Numbered from the stretch's first letter, positions 7,611 through 14,903 are shown. The stretch: DNA of 32,747 bases from Phaeobacter sp. B1627 (GCF_006265095.1 NZ_VCNK01000042.1:1-32747), one strand, 5' to 3'. Numbers and translations are program-made. The notes: generated from the sequence alone by a model not told the origin.

Positions 7611-8045
7611 ATGCACCGTTTTGTCTATGTCAGCACCGCCACAGGCCCGTTGTCCGCGCATCAGATTGCGGATATCGCGGGCGCGTGCCACCGCAACAAC
7701 CGCCGCGCCGGTCTGACCGGGATCCTGGTGGTCCATCAGGGCAAGTTTTTCCATATTCTCGAAGGCGATGAGACGGCGATCCGCCGCCGGGCGCAAAAGA
7801 TTCAGGACGATCCGCGCCACAGCACGTTCGAAGTTATCGAAGCCCGGGAAATCCAGAGGCGCGCCTTTGTTGACTGGACCTTTGTGCATGAGATGCCGGA
7901 GCGCCTGCCTTTGCTCGGTACTGAAAACGTCGCCACGCTGCGCGATCTGATGCCGATCAACAGCCCGCTGCGGGGCCGTGACCTGAGCGTGCGGCATATG
8001 GTGCGCGATTTCCTTGCCAGCTTTAAACAGTTGGTCGCGGCGTGA
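7611..8045 (+). CDS. BLUF-domain protein with Gln-to-His substitution at the photoactive site
   Basis: 144 residues: a BLUF (flavin-binding blue-light sensor) domain over about 1-95 plus a short C-terminal helical extension and no output domain. Compared with Slr1694/PixD from memory, conserved positions are Tyr6 (RFVYVS), Asn30 (HRNNRRAGLTGILV) and Trp89 (RAFVDW). The glutamine next to the flavin (PixD Gln50, in FLQVLEG) is replaced by His48 in KFFHILEG, and the Met after the Trp is Phe91. That glutamine is needed for the normal BLUF photocycle, so this protein may be light-insensitive, altered, or sensing something else. The ATG at 7611 starts exactly where BLUF domains start; an in-frame extension to 7539 is unlike the family. 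The gene has no operon partner. Confidence 0.85.
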   Translation: MHRFVYVSTATGPLSAHQIADIAGACHRNNRRAGLTGILVVHQGKFFHILEGDETAIRRRAQKIQDDPRHSTFEVIEAREIQRRAFVDWTFVHEMPERLPLLGTENVATLRDLMPINSPLRGRDLSVRHMVRDFLASFKQLVAA

Positions 8046-8061
8046 GGGCCATCTGAAGACC

Positions 8062-8097
8062 CGGCCTGAGCGACCTGAGTGACCTGGGCGACCTGAG
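8062..8097. repeat. Degenerate tandem repeat, 4 x 9 bp
   Basis: Four adjacent 9-base units (CGGCCTGAG, CGACCTGAG, TGACCTGGG, CGACCTGAG) begin 17 bases after the BLUF stop codon. Confidence 0.7.
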
Positions 8098-8150
8098 GGG
8101 CAGCGGCAGGAAGGGCATTGCGACGGGGATCGCTCTGGCTGTTGCGGCCC

Positions 8151-8192
8151 GATTTACACAGGCAGATTTACACAGGCAGATTTACACGGGCA
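8151..8192. repeat. Tandem repeat, 3 x 14 bp
   Basis: Three adjacent units of GATTTACACAGGCA (the last with one change, ACGGG) lie 50 bases before the GNAT start. They are AT-richer than the surroundings and overlap the likely promoter/leader of that gene. Confidence 0.8.
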
Positions 8193-8241
8193 GTCTCATA
8201 CGGTTTGAATGGCGCGGAAATTCATCCTGGAGATCGGCTTC

Positions 8242-8799
8242 ATGAGGTTGCTCAAGCCAAGTGTTGACCACATTCCGGCGTATCTCTCAGCCCTGAAAAG
8301 AGGCTGGTCGCCGGACAATCTGCGTCCCGATGCGGCACAGGACCAAATCGCGCGCATCGAAAGCGACGCGGATTCATTTGTGGCGGGTCTGGATGATCCC
8401 ACCGCCAGCGCCGGTCCCATTACGCTGCCCGATGGTACAAAAGTCCCGCGTCTGCCAAGCCTGCGCCGGTGGATCTGGGACAATGAATTCTGCGGCCACA
8501 TCAGCTTGCGCTGGAGGCCGGGAACGGAGGAGCTGCCGCCGACATGTTCGGGTCACATCGGATATGCTGTCGTGCCGTGGCGAAGCGGGGAGGGACTGGC
8601 GTCCGCGGCGCTGCGTGCACTTCTTCCCGAGGCAACAACCGCAGGCTTGTCCTATGTCACCATTACCACAAGTCCCGACAATCCTGCATCAATGCGGGTG
8701 ATCGAAAAGGCCGGTGGCGCGCTGCAAAGATCCTATACTGCCGACAGGGCGCTTGGGGGGCGTGAGACGCTGGAGTTCAGAATTTCGCTGGGGTCGTGA
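8242..8799 (+). CDS. GNAT-family N-acetyltransferase
   Basis: 185 residues. The family transfers an acetyl group from acetyl-CoA to an amine. The fold is visible in the second half: a beta-strand with CGHISLRW, then IGYAVVPWRSGEGLASAALRALLPEA, where the R-S-G-E-G-L-A segment fits the acetyl-CoA pyrophosphate loop (Q/R-x-x-G-x-G/A). NPASMRVIEKAGG follows, the usual C-terminal helix of RimJ-like acetyltransferases. The substrate cannot be told from sequence. I chose the ATG at 8242 because GGAG lies nine bases before it; an in-frame ATG at 8209 would add eleven residues and lacks a site. The gene stands alone and is preceded and followed by tandem repeats. Confidence 0.82.
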   Translation: MRLLKPSVDHIPAYLSALKRGWSPDNLRPDAAQDQIARIESDADSFVAGLDDPTASAGPITLPDGTKVPRLPSLRRWIWDNEFCGHISLRWRPGTEELPPTCSGHIGYAVVPWRSGEGLASAALRALLPEATTAGLSYVTITTSPDNPASMRVIEKAGGALQRSYTADRALGGRETLEFRISLGS

Positions 8800-8862
8800 A
8801 TGACGTTTATGGCAGCCGACAGGCCACCCGGGATCCGCGGCCCGATCGCCGGATGAAATGGG

Positions 8863-8958
8863 TTGGCTCACAGGGGCTGGCTCAAAGAGGGTGGCTCACA
8901 GGGGGGGCCAAAGAGGCTGGCTCAAAGGGGCCGACTCACTGAGGCCGACTCACTGGGG
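8863..8958. repeat. Degenerate tandem repeat, 7 units of 14 bp
   Basis: Seven consecutive units match roughly YTGGCTCANAGRGG (for example CTGGCTCAAAGAGG at 8877-8890 and CCGACTCACTGGGG at 8945-8958). One unit is 12 bases. The array lies between the convergent GNAT and hydroxy-acid dehydrogenase genes. The unit length is not a multiple of three and no reading frame is kept. The last two units form a subtype (CCGACTCACTGRGG), which suggests local duplication. Confidence 0.8.
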
Positions 8959-9013
8959 CTCGTCGTCCAATCTGACGCCGGATGGCGTCTGGTCGCGCGC
9001 GCAAGGGGTGGCT

Positions 9014-10189
9014 TCACTCCAGCCTGATCTGTTTCACCCCGCGCAGCTCCGCCAGGGTGGCGACGCCGAGCTGGCCCATGTTGGCCTGCAGGTCCTTGGT
9101 CAGGATCTCGGTGAGATGCGCGGGACCGCGAGGGCCGAGGGCCGCCAGCGCATAGTGGTACGCCCGGCCCAACATCACATAATCGGCCCCAAGCGCCAGC
9201 GCGCGCAGGATGTCGAGACCCCCTTCGATGCCGCTGTCAAATATCAACGGCAGCGGCGTGGCGGCACGCAGCTCCGGCAGGGCCTCGATCGTGGCGGGGG
9301 CGGCGTCGAATTGCCGGCCTGCGTGGTTGGAGATCCAGATCGCATCGACCCCGGCGGCCTGCAGGCGGGGCGCATCGCGCGCGTCCAGCACGCCCTTCAC
9401 CACCAGCGGTCCGTCCCAGTGATCGCGCAGCCACTGCAGGTAGCTCCAGTCGGGGGCGGTGCGCAGCAAATAGCCGATATGGGCGGTCGAGGACCGTGCC
9501 GCCGCAGGGTTTTCGGTGTCGCCGCCGCCGGTATAGGCGTCCAGCGTGCGCATGTGCGGCATGCCGCCGTCGCGCCAGTGCTGGCGCGCCATGCCGACCG
9601 CCCATGCCGGGCGCTGCAGAACCTGTGACAGCAGGCGCGGGGTCAGGCGGGGGGGCTGCGTCAGGCCCGACCGTACCTGCCGTTCGCGGCGCGAGGCCAC
9701 CGGGACATCCACGGTCAGCACCAGTACCCGGAAGCCGGCCGCGCGGGCCCGGGCGAGCATGTCCTTGCGGATGGTTTCGTCCTTTGGCGGGTACATCTGG
9801 AACCAGCCCTGCGCGCCCAGATGGGGGGCGAGATCCTCGGGGCTTTGGCTGGCGACGGTGGACAGGCCGTAGGGGATGCCTGCGGCGCGGGCGTGGCGCG
9901 CGAGGTGGCCTTCGGCATCCGGCCAGATCAGCCCCGACATGCCCACGGGGGCTATGCCAAAGGGCAGGGGGAGGCGCTCTGCGAACAGGGAACAGCCGAG
10001 ATCCACCTGCTTTGGGCCGCCGAGGATGGCGGGCATCAGCCCGATCCGGTCAAGCGCCAGACGGTTGCGCGCCTGGGTGGCTTCCTGGCCGGTGGCGCTG
10101 TCGAGGAAGTCCCAGACAAACCGCGGCAGGCGGCGGCGCGCCCGGGCGCGCAGGTCATGAAGTCCGGGGTAGTGCTGATCCAAAGTCAT
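9014..10189 (-). CDS. FMN-dependent alpha-hydroxy-acid dehydrogenase/oxidase
   Basis: 391 residues of the lactate/glycolate/mandelate oxidase family, which use FMN to oxidise 2-hydroxy acids to 2-keto acids. Motifs in order: FVWDFLDSATG near the N terminus, PFGIAPVGMSGLIWPDAE, GIPYGLSTVASQSPEDLA, GWFQMYPPKD, VLTVDVPVASRRERQVRSG, VVKGVLDARDA, and the catalytic SNHAGRQFDAAP (normally SNHGGRQ; the base His is kept, Gly is Ala). FDSGIEGGLDILRALALGADYVMLGRAY then gives the phosphate site. The ATG at 10189 starts the family-like N terminus; an in-frame extension to 10315 looks spurious. I cannot tell L-lactate from another 2-hydroxy acid. The gene is divergent from uvrD across about 220 bases. Confidence 0.9.
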   Translation of the reverse strand: MTLDQHYPGLHDLRARARRRLPRFVWDFLDSATGQEATQARNRLALDRIGLMPAILGGPKQVDLGCSLFAERLPLPFGIAPVGMSGLIWPDAEGHLARHARAAGIPYGLSTVASQSPEDLAPHLGAQGWFQMYPPKDETIRKDMLARARAAGFRVLVLTVDVPVASRRERQVRSGLTQPPRLTPRLLSQVLQRPAWAVGMARQHWRDGGMPHMRTLDAYTGGGDTENPAAARSSTAHIGYLLRTAPDWSYLQWLRDHWDGPLVVKGVLDARDAPRLQAAGVDAIWISNHAGRQFDAAPATIEALPELRAATPLPLIFDSGIEGGLDILRALALGADYVMLGRAYHYALAALGPRGPAHLTEILTKDLQANMGQLGVATLAELRGVKQIRLE

Positions 10190-10408
10190 GTCGCAGGTTA
10201 CGCCCCGGCCGATGCGATTCGGCAAGTCGGCAATGCCGGTGGACGTCACTGCAGGGCCCGGGGAGGGCGGGGGAGCGCCAGAGGAGGGCATTGCGAGGCC
10301 CGCAGGGCGCGGCAAATCGGGCCAGCCGGAAAATATCGGTTGAAATTATCAGAACAGGTCGTGAACAAACGCTTTCCCTCCGGGGCTGATATCTCTAGAT
10401 TGATCCGC

Positions 10409-12781
10409 ATGAGCAGTTTCGACGAAATGGACGCCTTTGAGGGCGCATCGCTGTCCGCCCGCGCCATGGCCGCGCGGCCCATGCCATATCTTGACGGGCT
10501 CAATGATGCCCAGCGGGAGGCGGTGGAGACCCTGGAGGGCCCGGTTCTGATGCTGGCGGGCGCGGGCACCGGCAAGACCAAGGCGCTGACCACCCGTATT
10601 GTTCACCTGTTGTCCACCGGCCGGGCCCGCACCAATGAAATCCTGGCGGTGACCTTTACCAACAAGGCGGCGCGCGAGATGAAGGAACGGGTGGGCCGGA
10701 TGCTCGGTCAGCCCGCCGAGGGCATGCCCTGGCTGGGCACGTTCCACTCCATCTGTGTGAAGCTGCTGCGCCGTCATGCGGAGTTGGTCGGGCTGAAATC
10801 GAATTTCACGATCCTTGATACCGATGACCAGATCCGCCTGTTGAAGCAGCTGATCCAGGCGGCGGGGATTGATGACAAACGCTGGCCTGCACGGATGCTG
10901 GCCAATATCATCGACGACTGGAAGAACCGGGCCCTGACCCCGGCCAAGGTGCCCGCCGGTGATGCCAGCGCCTATAACTATCGCGGCACCGAATTCTACG
11001 CCCAGTATCAGACCCGGCTCAAGGAGCTGAACGCCGTCGATTTTGGCGATCTGCTGTTGCATGTGGTGGAGATTTTCCAGAACAACCCGGACCTTCTGGC
11101 GCAGTATCATCGCTGGTTCCGCTTCATTCTGGTGGACGAATATCAAGATACCAACGTGGCCCAGTATCTGTGGCTGCGGCTTTTGGCCTCTGGACACAAG
11201 AACATCTGCTGCGTCGGTGATGACGATCAGTCGATCTACGGCTGGCGCGGCGCCGAGGTGGGCAATATCCTGCGGTTTGAAAAGGATTTTTCCGGCGCCA
11301 AGGTGATCCGGCTGGAGCAGAACTATCGCTCCACGGCGCATATTCTGGCGGCGGCGTCGGGGGTGATCCGGGGCAATGAGGGCCGTCTGGGCAAGGAGCT
11401 GTGGACCGAGGCGGAGGGCGGCGAAAAGGTCCGTCTGATCGGCCATTGGGACGGCGAGGAAGAGGCCCGCTGGATCGGTGAGGAGATCGAGGCGACACAG
11501 CGCGGCACCCGCGGCCAACGGCCGATCGGCCTCAATGGGATGGCGATTCTGGTACGGGCGTCGCATCAGATGCGCGCCTTCGAGGACCGGTTTCTGACCA
11601 TCGGGCTGCCCTATCGTGTCATCGGCGGGCCGCGGTTCTATGAACGGCTGGAGATCCGCGATGCCATGGCCTATTTCCGCCAGGTGATCAGCCCTGACGA
11701 TGATCTGGCCTTTGAGCGGATCGTCAACACGCCGAAACGCGGGCTGGGCGACAAGGCGCAGCAGACCATCCAGACCGTGGCGCGTGCCAATGGCGTCTCG
11801 CTGGTCGAGGGGGCGCGGCTCGCGGTGGATGAGGGGCTGATCAAGGGCAAGGGGGGCACGGCCCTGCGCCGGCTGGTCGATGATCTGGGGCGCTGGGGGC
11901 GGATGCTTGGCGCAGGTGATCTGTCTCATATGGAGCTGGCCGAGATCATTCTGGACGAGTCCGGCTACACGACCATGTGGCAGAATGACAAGAATCCCGA
12001 TTCGCCCGGGCGTCTGGAAAACCTCAAGGAACTGGTCAAGGCACTGGAAAACTTCGAGAACCTGCAGGGGTTTCTCGAACATGTCAGCCTGGTGATGGAC
12101 AATGACAAACAGGATGCGGACCAGAAGGTATCGATCATGACCCTTCATGCGGCCAAGGGGCTGGAGTTTCCGGCAGTCTTTCTGCCCGGTTGGGAGGATG
12201 GCCTGTTCCCGTCGCAGCGCTCGATGGATGAAAGCGGCCTCAAGGGCCTCGAGGAAGAGCGTCGGCTGGCCTATGTGGGGATCACCCGCGCCGAGGAAGT
12301 CTGCACGATTTCATTCGCAGGCAACCGGCGGGTCTTCGGGCAGTGGCAATCGCAGCTGCCATCGCGGTTTGTGGATGAGTTGCCGCAGGAACATGTGGAG
12401 GTGCTGACCCCACCGGGTCTCTACGGCGGCGGCTACGGGGCTGCGGCTCCGGGCGGTGTCGGATTTGATGACACGCCGGTCCGCTCCACCATCGAAGAGC
12501 GGATGACGCAGGCGGATGGCTATAATTCCCCGGGCTGGAAGCGCATGCAGGCGCGGGCCGGCGAGCGCAACCTGAGCAAGCCGAGGGAGAGCCGGGCCCC
12601 GGTGATCGACCTCACCGCGACCTCTGCCTTCACCGTCGGGGAACGCGTGTTCCACCAGAAGTTCGGGTATGGGGTCATCCTCGGCACCGAAGGCGACAAG
12701 CTGGAAGTGGAATTTGATAAGGCGGGCGTGAAAAAAGTCGTCGCCCGCTTCGTATCCGCAAGCGATGACGTCCCTTTCTAA
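10409..12781 (+). CDS. uvrD: ATP-dependent DNA helicase UvrD/PcrA
   Basis: 790 residues, a superfamily 1A 3'-5' helicase of nucleotide-excision and mismatch repair. Visible motifs: Q motif LNDAQREAV (31-39), Walker A AGAGTGKT (50-57), Ia VTFTNKAAREMKERV, II VDEYQDTN, III GDDDQSIYGWRGA, IV LEQNYRS, V MTLHAAKGLEFPAVFLPGWEDGLFP and VI EERRLAYVGITRAEE. The C terminus (HQKFGYGVILGTEGDKLEVEF) is the Tudor-like domain that binds RNA polymerase in PcrA/UvrD, implying transcription-coupled repair. The start at 10409 is the first ATG giving a family-like N terminus; 10427 is an alternative and neither has a strong ribosome-binding site. No motif is missing. Confidence 0.96.
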   Translation: MSSFDEMDAFEGASLSARAMAARPMPYLDGLNDAQREAVETLEGPVLMLAGAGTGKTKALTTRIVHLLSTGRARTNEILAVTFTNKAAREMKERVGRMLGQPAEGMPWLGTFHSICVKLLRRHAELVGLKSNFTILDTDDQIRLLKQLIQAAGIDDKRWPARMLANIIDDWKNRALTPAKVPAGDASAYNYRGTEFYAQYQTRLKELNAVDFGDLLLHVVEIFQNNPDLLAQYHRWFRFILVDEYQDTNVAQYLWLRLLASGHKNICCVGDDDQSIYGWRGAEVGNILRFEKDFSGAKVIRLEQNYRSTAHILAAASGVIRGNEGRLGKELWTEAEGGEKVRLIGHWDGEEEARWIGEEIEATQRGTRGQRPIGLNGMAILVRASHQMRAFEDRFLTIGLPYRVIGGPRFYERLEIRDAMAYFRQVISPDDDLAFERIVNTPKRGLGDKAQQTIQTVARANGVSLVEGARLAVDEGLIKGKGGTALRRLVDDLGRWGRMLGAGDLSHMELAEIILDESGYTTMWQNDKNPDSPGRLENLKELVKALENFENLQGFLEHVSLVMDNDKQDADQKVSIMTLHAAKGLEFPAVFLPGWEDGLFPSQRSMDESGLKGLEEERRLAYVGITRAEEVCTISFAGNRRVFGQWQSQLPSRFVDELPQEHVEVLTPPGLYGGGYGAAAPGGVGFDDTPVRSTIEERMTQADGYNSPGWKRMQARAGERNLSKPRESRAPVIDLTATSAFTVGERVFHQKFGYGVILGTEGDKLEVEFDKAGVKKVVARFVSASDDVPF

Positions 12782-12805
12782 GCGGATCATGACAGTCTGA
12801 GGCGG

Positions 12806-12826
12806 TCGGATCGCATCGCGATCCGA
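12806..12826. terminator. Stem-loop after uvrD
   Basis: A 9-bp perfect stem (TCGGATCGC with GCGATCCGA) and a three-base loop start 24 bases after the uvrD stop. No T-run follows. It lies immediately before a larger hairpin, and the pair may act together to stop transcription between uvrD and the convergent ccsR unit. Confidence 0.4.
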
Positions 12827-12830
12827 TCCG

Positions 12831-12873
12831 GGCGGTGGGGCCGCAGGGGCATAGCCCCTGCGGCCCCACCGCC
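12831..12873. terminator. 20-bp perfect GC-rich inverted repeat with 3-base loop
   Basis: Positions 12831-12850 and 12854-12873 are exact reverse complements around ATA. The stem is very GC-rich (GGCGGTGGGG at its base, CAGGGGC next to the loop). It sits between convergent transcripts (uvrD and ccsR). Without a T-run it may instead be a repeated extragenic palindrome or a Rho-assisted stop. Confidence 0.5.
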
Positions 12874-12878
12874 ACCCT

Positions 12879-12930
12879 CCGAATCCACATCCCGAATCCA
12901 CATCCCGAACCGACATCCCGAATCCACCCC
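12879..12930. repeat. Tandem repeat, 4 x 13 bp
   Basis: Four adjacent units of CCGAATCCACATC, the third with two changes and the last ending CCCC. They follow the large inverted repeat. The 12782-13091 stretch holds only the two hairpins and this repeat; I see no gene there. Confidence 0.8.
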
Positions 12931-13091
12931 CTGACATGAAAATCAGTCGGCAATCCTGCGCCGGTCTCTGTGCGCTGACCTCAATACCCGCCTGCGCGGT
13001 GACGCGGCGCAGGCGGGAACCGCAGCTGCATGTCCAGACCGGACTGCAGACCTGGTTTGCCGACACTTCTGATGAAAAGGGGGGGGGTAAA

Positions 13092-13139
13092 ACAGAAAAC
13101 GGCGGCACCCAGGGAGGAGGAGGGGTGCCACCGTTCTGT
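13092..13139 (-). ncRNA. ccsR: CcsR-type small RNA hairpin, fourth (distal) copy
   Basis: The stem GGCACCC/GGGTGCC (13104-13110 with 13123-13129) extends outward through CGG/CCG and ACAGAA/TTCTGT with a small bulge. On the minus strand the loop reads CTCCTCCTCCCT and contains CCTCCTCCC. This is the last of four such hairpins downstream of a DUF1127 gene. It is followed on the minus strand by a stretch rich in T and C (TTTTACCCCCCCCTTTTC), which may be where the transcript ends. Confidence 0.8.
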
Positions 13140-13146
13140 CAAACAC

Positions 13147-13171
13147 CGGATTAAAGGGAGGAGGAAATCCG
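13147..13171 (-). ncRNA. ccsR: CcsR-type small RNA hairpin, third copy
   Basis: A 6-bp stem CGGATT/AATCCG encloses a 13-base loop that on the minus strand contains CCTCCTCCC. It has the shortest stem of the four. A second small GC hairpin (CCGGC with GCCGG around 13184-13198) separates it from the second copy and could mark a processing boundary. Confidence 0.75.
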
Positions 13172-13206
13172 ATGTATCTGTGCCCGGCTCGGGGCCGGTA
13201 TTAAGT

Positions 13207-13240
13207 GCGGTGGCATCAGGGAGGAGGAAGATGCCACCGC
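13207..13240 (-). ncRNA. ccsR: CcsR-type small RNA hairpin, second copy
   Basis: An 11-bp perfect stem GCGGTGGCATC/GATGCCACCGC has a 12-base loop with CCTCCTCCC on the minus strand. The stem sequence is unrelated to those of the other copies while the loop is the same. That pattern means the exposed loop is the functional part. Confidence 0.82.
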
Positions 13241-13246
13241 GTAGGA

Positions 13247-13278
13247 CAGGTCCTTAAGGGAGGAGGAGAAAGGACCTG
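13247..13278 (-). ncRNA. ccsR: CcsR-type small RNA hairpin, first copy (next to DUF1127)
   Basis: A 9-bp perfect stem CAGGTCCTT/AAGGACCTG has a 14-base loop with CCTCCTCCC on the minus strand. It starts 12 bases after the DUF1127 stop codon, so it is probably cut from the same transcript. In Rhodobacter sphaeroides, CcsR1-4 are co-transcribed with ccaF1 from an RpoH-type promoter and act in the oxidative-stress response (known from that species; inferred here). The pyrimidine loop is complementary to Shine-Dalgarno-like GGGAGGAGG. Confidence 0.82.
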
Positions 13279-13290
13279 ATCTCGGTTAAC

Positions 13291-13509
13291 TCAGTTTGCG
13301 CCGTAGGCGGCCTCAAGGGCGACGCGCTTCAGCATGGAGCGGTTCAGCCCCAGGTCTGCAAGATCACGGGACGAAAGCTCGTTCAGCTCGTTCAGTGTCT
13401 CGCGATATACACGGTATTGAGCGAATTTCTCACGGGCCACCTGAAGCATATGCGCGACGCCGCCAGCTGCAAAAGTCTTTTGTGCGTTGATCGAATTCAG
13501 GGTTGCCAT
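13291..13509 (-). CDS. ccaF1: Small DUF1127 protein (CcaF1-like)
   Basis: 72 residues. The C-terminal half has the DUF1127 signature: YRETLNELNELSSRDLADLGLNRSMLKRVALEAAYG, an arginine-containing helical motif seen in many small alphaproteobacterial proteins. In Rhodobacter sphaeroides the homologue encoded ahead of ccsR1-4 is CcaF1, an RNA-binding protein that affects maturation of those RNAs. The same order (protein gene, then four CCUCCUCCC hairpins on the same strand) is present here, which supports orthology. The start at 13509 is the only one that gives the family length. The 5' leader is about 70 bases. Confidence 0.93.
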   Translation of the reverse strand: MATLNSINAQKTFAAGGVAHMLQVAREKFAQYRVYRETLNELNELSSRDLADLGLNRSMLKRVALEAAYGAN

Positions 13510-13581
13510 CGTTACGTCTCACTCGTGTCTGTTCGTCGGGGCCAGACGCCCGTCAGTGTGTTGTCGTCTCTGTTGATCCTT

Positions 13582-13609
13582 AAGATAAACGAATGCTGCA
13601 AACGCACAA
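13582..13609 (-). promoter_or_regulatory. Candidate promoter of ccaF1-ccsR
   Basis: On the minus strand TTGTGC (13604-13609), 16 bases, then TATCTT (13582-13587). The TTG-led -35 and pyrimidine-ending -10 are compatible with the RpoH-type promoter that drives this unit in Rhodobacter sphaeroides. The assignment to a particular sigma factor is inference. Confidence 0.4.
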
Positions 13610-13762
13610 TCCGGGAAATGGTCATTTCTGCTATGCAGCAAGTGCATGGGTATAACCGATTATTTTCCGATAACGCCCAAAATGAATGCGCGAATATTTC
13701 TGAATGGTGTATCTGTGAGCAATATTTGACCGAACTCGCCGTTACCGCTGCCATTTTGGCAC

Positions 13763-13790
13763 TTGGGGGATGCCGGGGGACCTCTTATAT
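13763..13790 (+). promoter_or_regulatory. Candidate promoter of mrp
   Basis: TTGGGG (13763-13768), a 16-bp spacer and TTATAT (13785-13790) lie about 40 bases ahead of the mrp start codon. The 13510-13832 gap between divergent ccaF1 and mrp is AT-rich and otherwise shows no gene. Confidence 0.35.
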
Positions 13791-13832
13791 CCGATGAGAC
13801 CGCTTTTTGAGTGGGGAAAGGGGACTTCGCAG

Positions 13833-14903
13833 ATGAGCGTGACCACAAAAGAGATTCGATCCGCGCTGGAACGTCTGGCCTTGCCCGACGGCGGCACCCT
13901 GGTATCGCGGGACATGATCCGCGCCCTGACCGTGGAGGACGGGGCGGTTCGCTTCGTGATCGAAGCGCCTTCGCCGCAGATTGCGGGCCAGATGGAGCCC
14001 CTGCGCCGCGCGGCAGAGGCCACTGTCGCCGCCCTGCCGGGGGTAGAGACCGTCTCCGTGGTTCTCACCGCACATGGGCCTGCGCCCAAGGCGCCCGCGC
14101 CGAGCCTGAAGGTGGGCGGTCATCCCAAACCGCAGGTCGGCCCTCTGAAACCCTCTGGCGTCAACCGCATTCTGGCCATCGCCTCGGGCAAGGGGGGCGT
14201 GGGCAAATCCACAGTCAGCGCCAATCTTGCCGTGGCGCTGGCCCGGCAGGGGCGCAAGGTCGGGTTGTTGGATGCAGATATATACGGGCCCAGCCAGCCG
14301 CGCATGATGGGCGTATCCGGTCGCCCCGCGAGCCCGGATGGCACCATCATTGAGCCATTGCACGCCCATGGGGTCACGATCATGTCAATCGGCTTCATGG
14401 TGGAGGAAGGCAAGGCAGTGGTCTGGCGCGGGCCGATGTTGATGGGCGCGCTGCAGCAGATGCTGGGCCAGGTGAACTGGGGCGAGCTGGATGTGCTGAT
14501 CGTCGATCTGCCACCGGGCACCGGCGACGTTCAGCTGACGCTCTGCACCAAGGCGGAGCTGAGCGGCGCCATTGTGGTCAGCACACCGCAGGATGTGGCG
14601 CTGATCGACGCCCGCAAGGCGCTCGACATGTTCAACACGCTGAAGACGCCGGTGCTTGGGCTGATTGAGAACATGTCGTTCTTCACCTGTCCCGATTGCG
14701 GCAGCAGCCATCATATCTTTGGCCATGGCGGCGTCGCCGACGAGGCGCGCGATCTCGGGCTGCCTCTGCTCGGCGCCTTGCCGATTGACCTTGATACGCG
14801 TTTGGCAGGCGACAACGGGACGCCGATTGCCGCAGGCGAGGGCGCCATGGCAGACGCCTATGCGAAGATCGCCGCAGGGCTGGTCGAGGGGGGCATGGCC
14901 TGA
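13833..14903 (+). CDS. mrp: Mrp/ApbC-family iron-sulfur cluster carrier ATPase
   Basis: 356 residues, usual for the family. The protein carries Fe-S clusters to client enzymes in the cytoplasm, using ATP. An N-terminal MIP18-like domain (1-85) precedes the P-loop ATPase domain: IASGKGGVGKST (deviant Walker A, 117-127), LLDADIYGPSQPRM, VLIVDLPPGTGDVQLT, and near the C terminus ENMSFFTCPDCGSSHHIFG, whose Cys-x-x-Cys would hold the bridging cluster in the dimer. The start at 13833 follows GGGAAAGGGG and puts MSVTTKEIRSAL at the family's usual N terminus. The gene is monocistronic as far as seen. Confidence 0.95.
   Translation: MSVTTKEIRSALERLALPDGGTLVSRDMIRALTVEDGAVRFVIEAPSPQIAGQMEPLRRAAEATVAALPGVETVSVVLTAHGPAPKAPAPSLKVGGHPKPQVGPLKPSGVNRILAIASGKGGVGKSTVSANLAVALARQGRKVGLLDADIYGPSQPRMMGVSGRPASPDGTIIEPLHAHGVTIMSIGFMVEEGKAVVWRGPMLMGALQQMLGQVNWGELDVLIVDLPPGTGDVQLTLCTKAELSGAIVVSTPQDVALIDARKALDMFNTLKTPVLGLIENMSFFTCPDCGSSHHIFGHGGVADEARDLGLPLLGALPIDLDTRLAGDNGTPIAAGEGAMADAYAKIAAGLVEGGMA

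Noticed and set aside
8863-8958. Seven 14-bp units as a possible CRISPR array or iteron origin
   Set aside because: Units are contiguous with no spacers, degenerate, and there is no replication-initiator gene or AT-rich region beside them.
10349-12148. 599-codon open frame on the minus strand
   Set aside because: Antisense to uvrD, which is certain from its helicase motifs; no family resemblance in the antisense product.
13092-13278. Regularly spaced AGGGAGGAGG units as a possible CRISPR array
   Set aside because: Only about 11 bases repeat, each unit is the loop of its own perfect hairpin with a unique stem, and no cas genes are near. The RNA-hairpin explanation fits all features.
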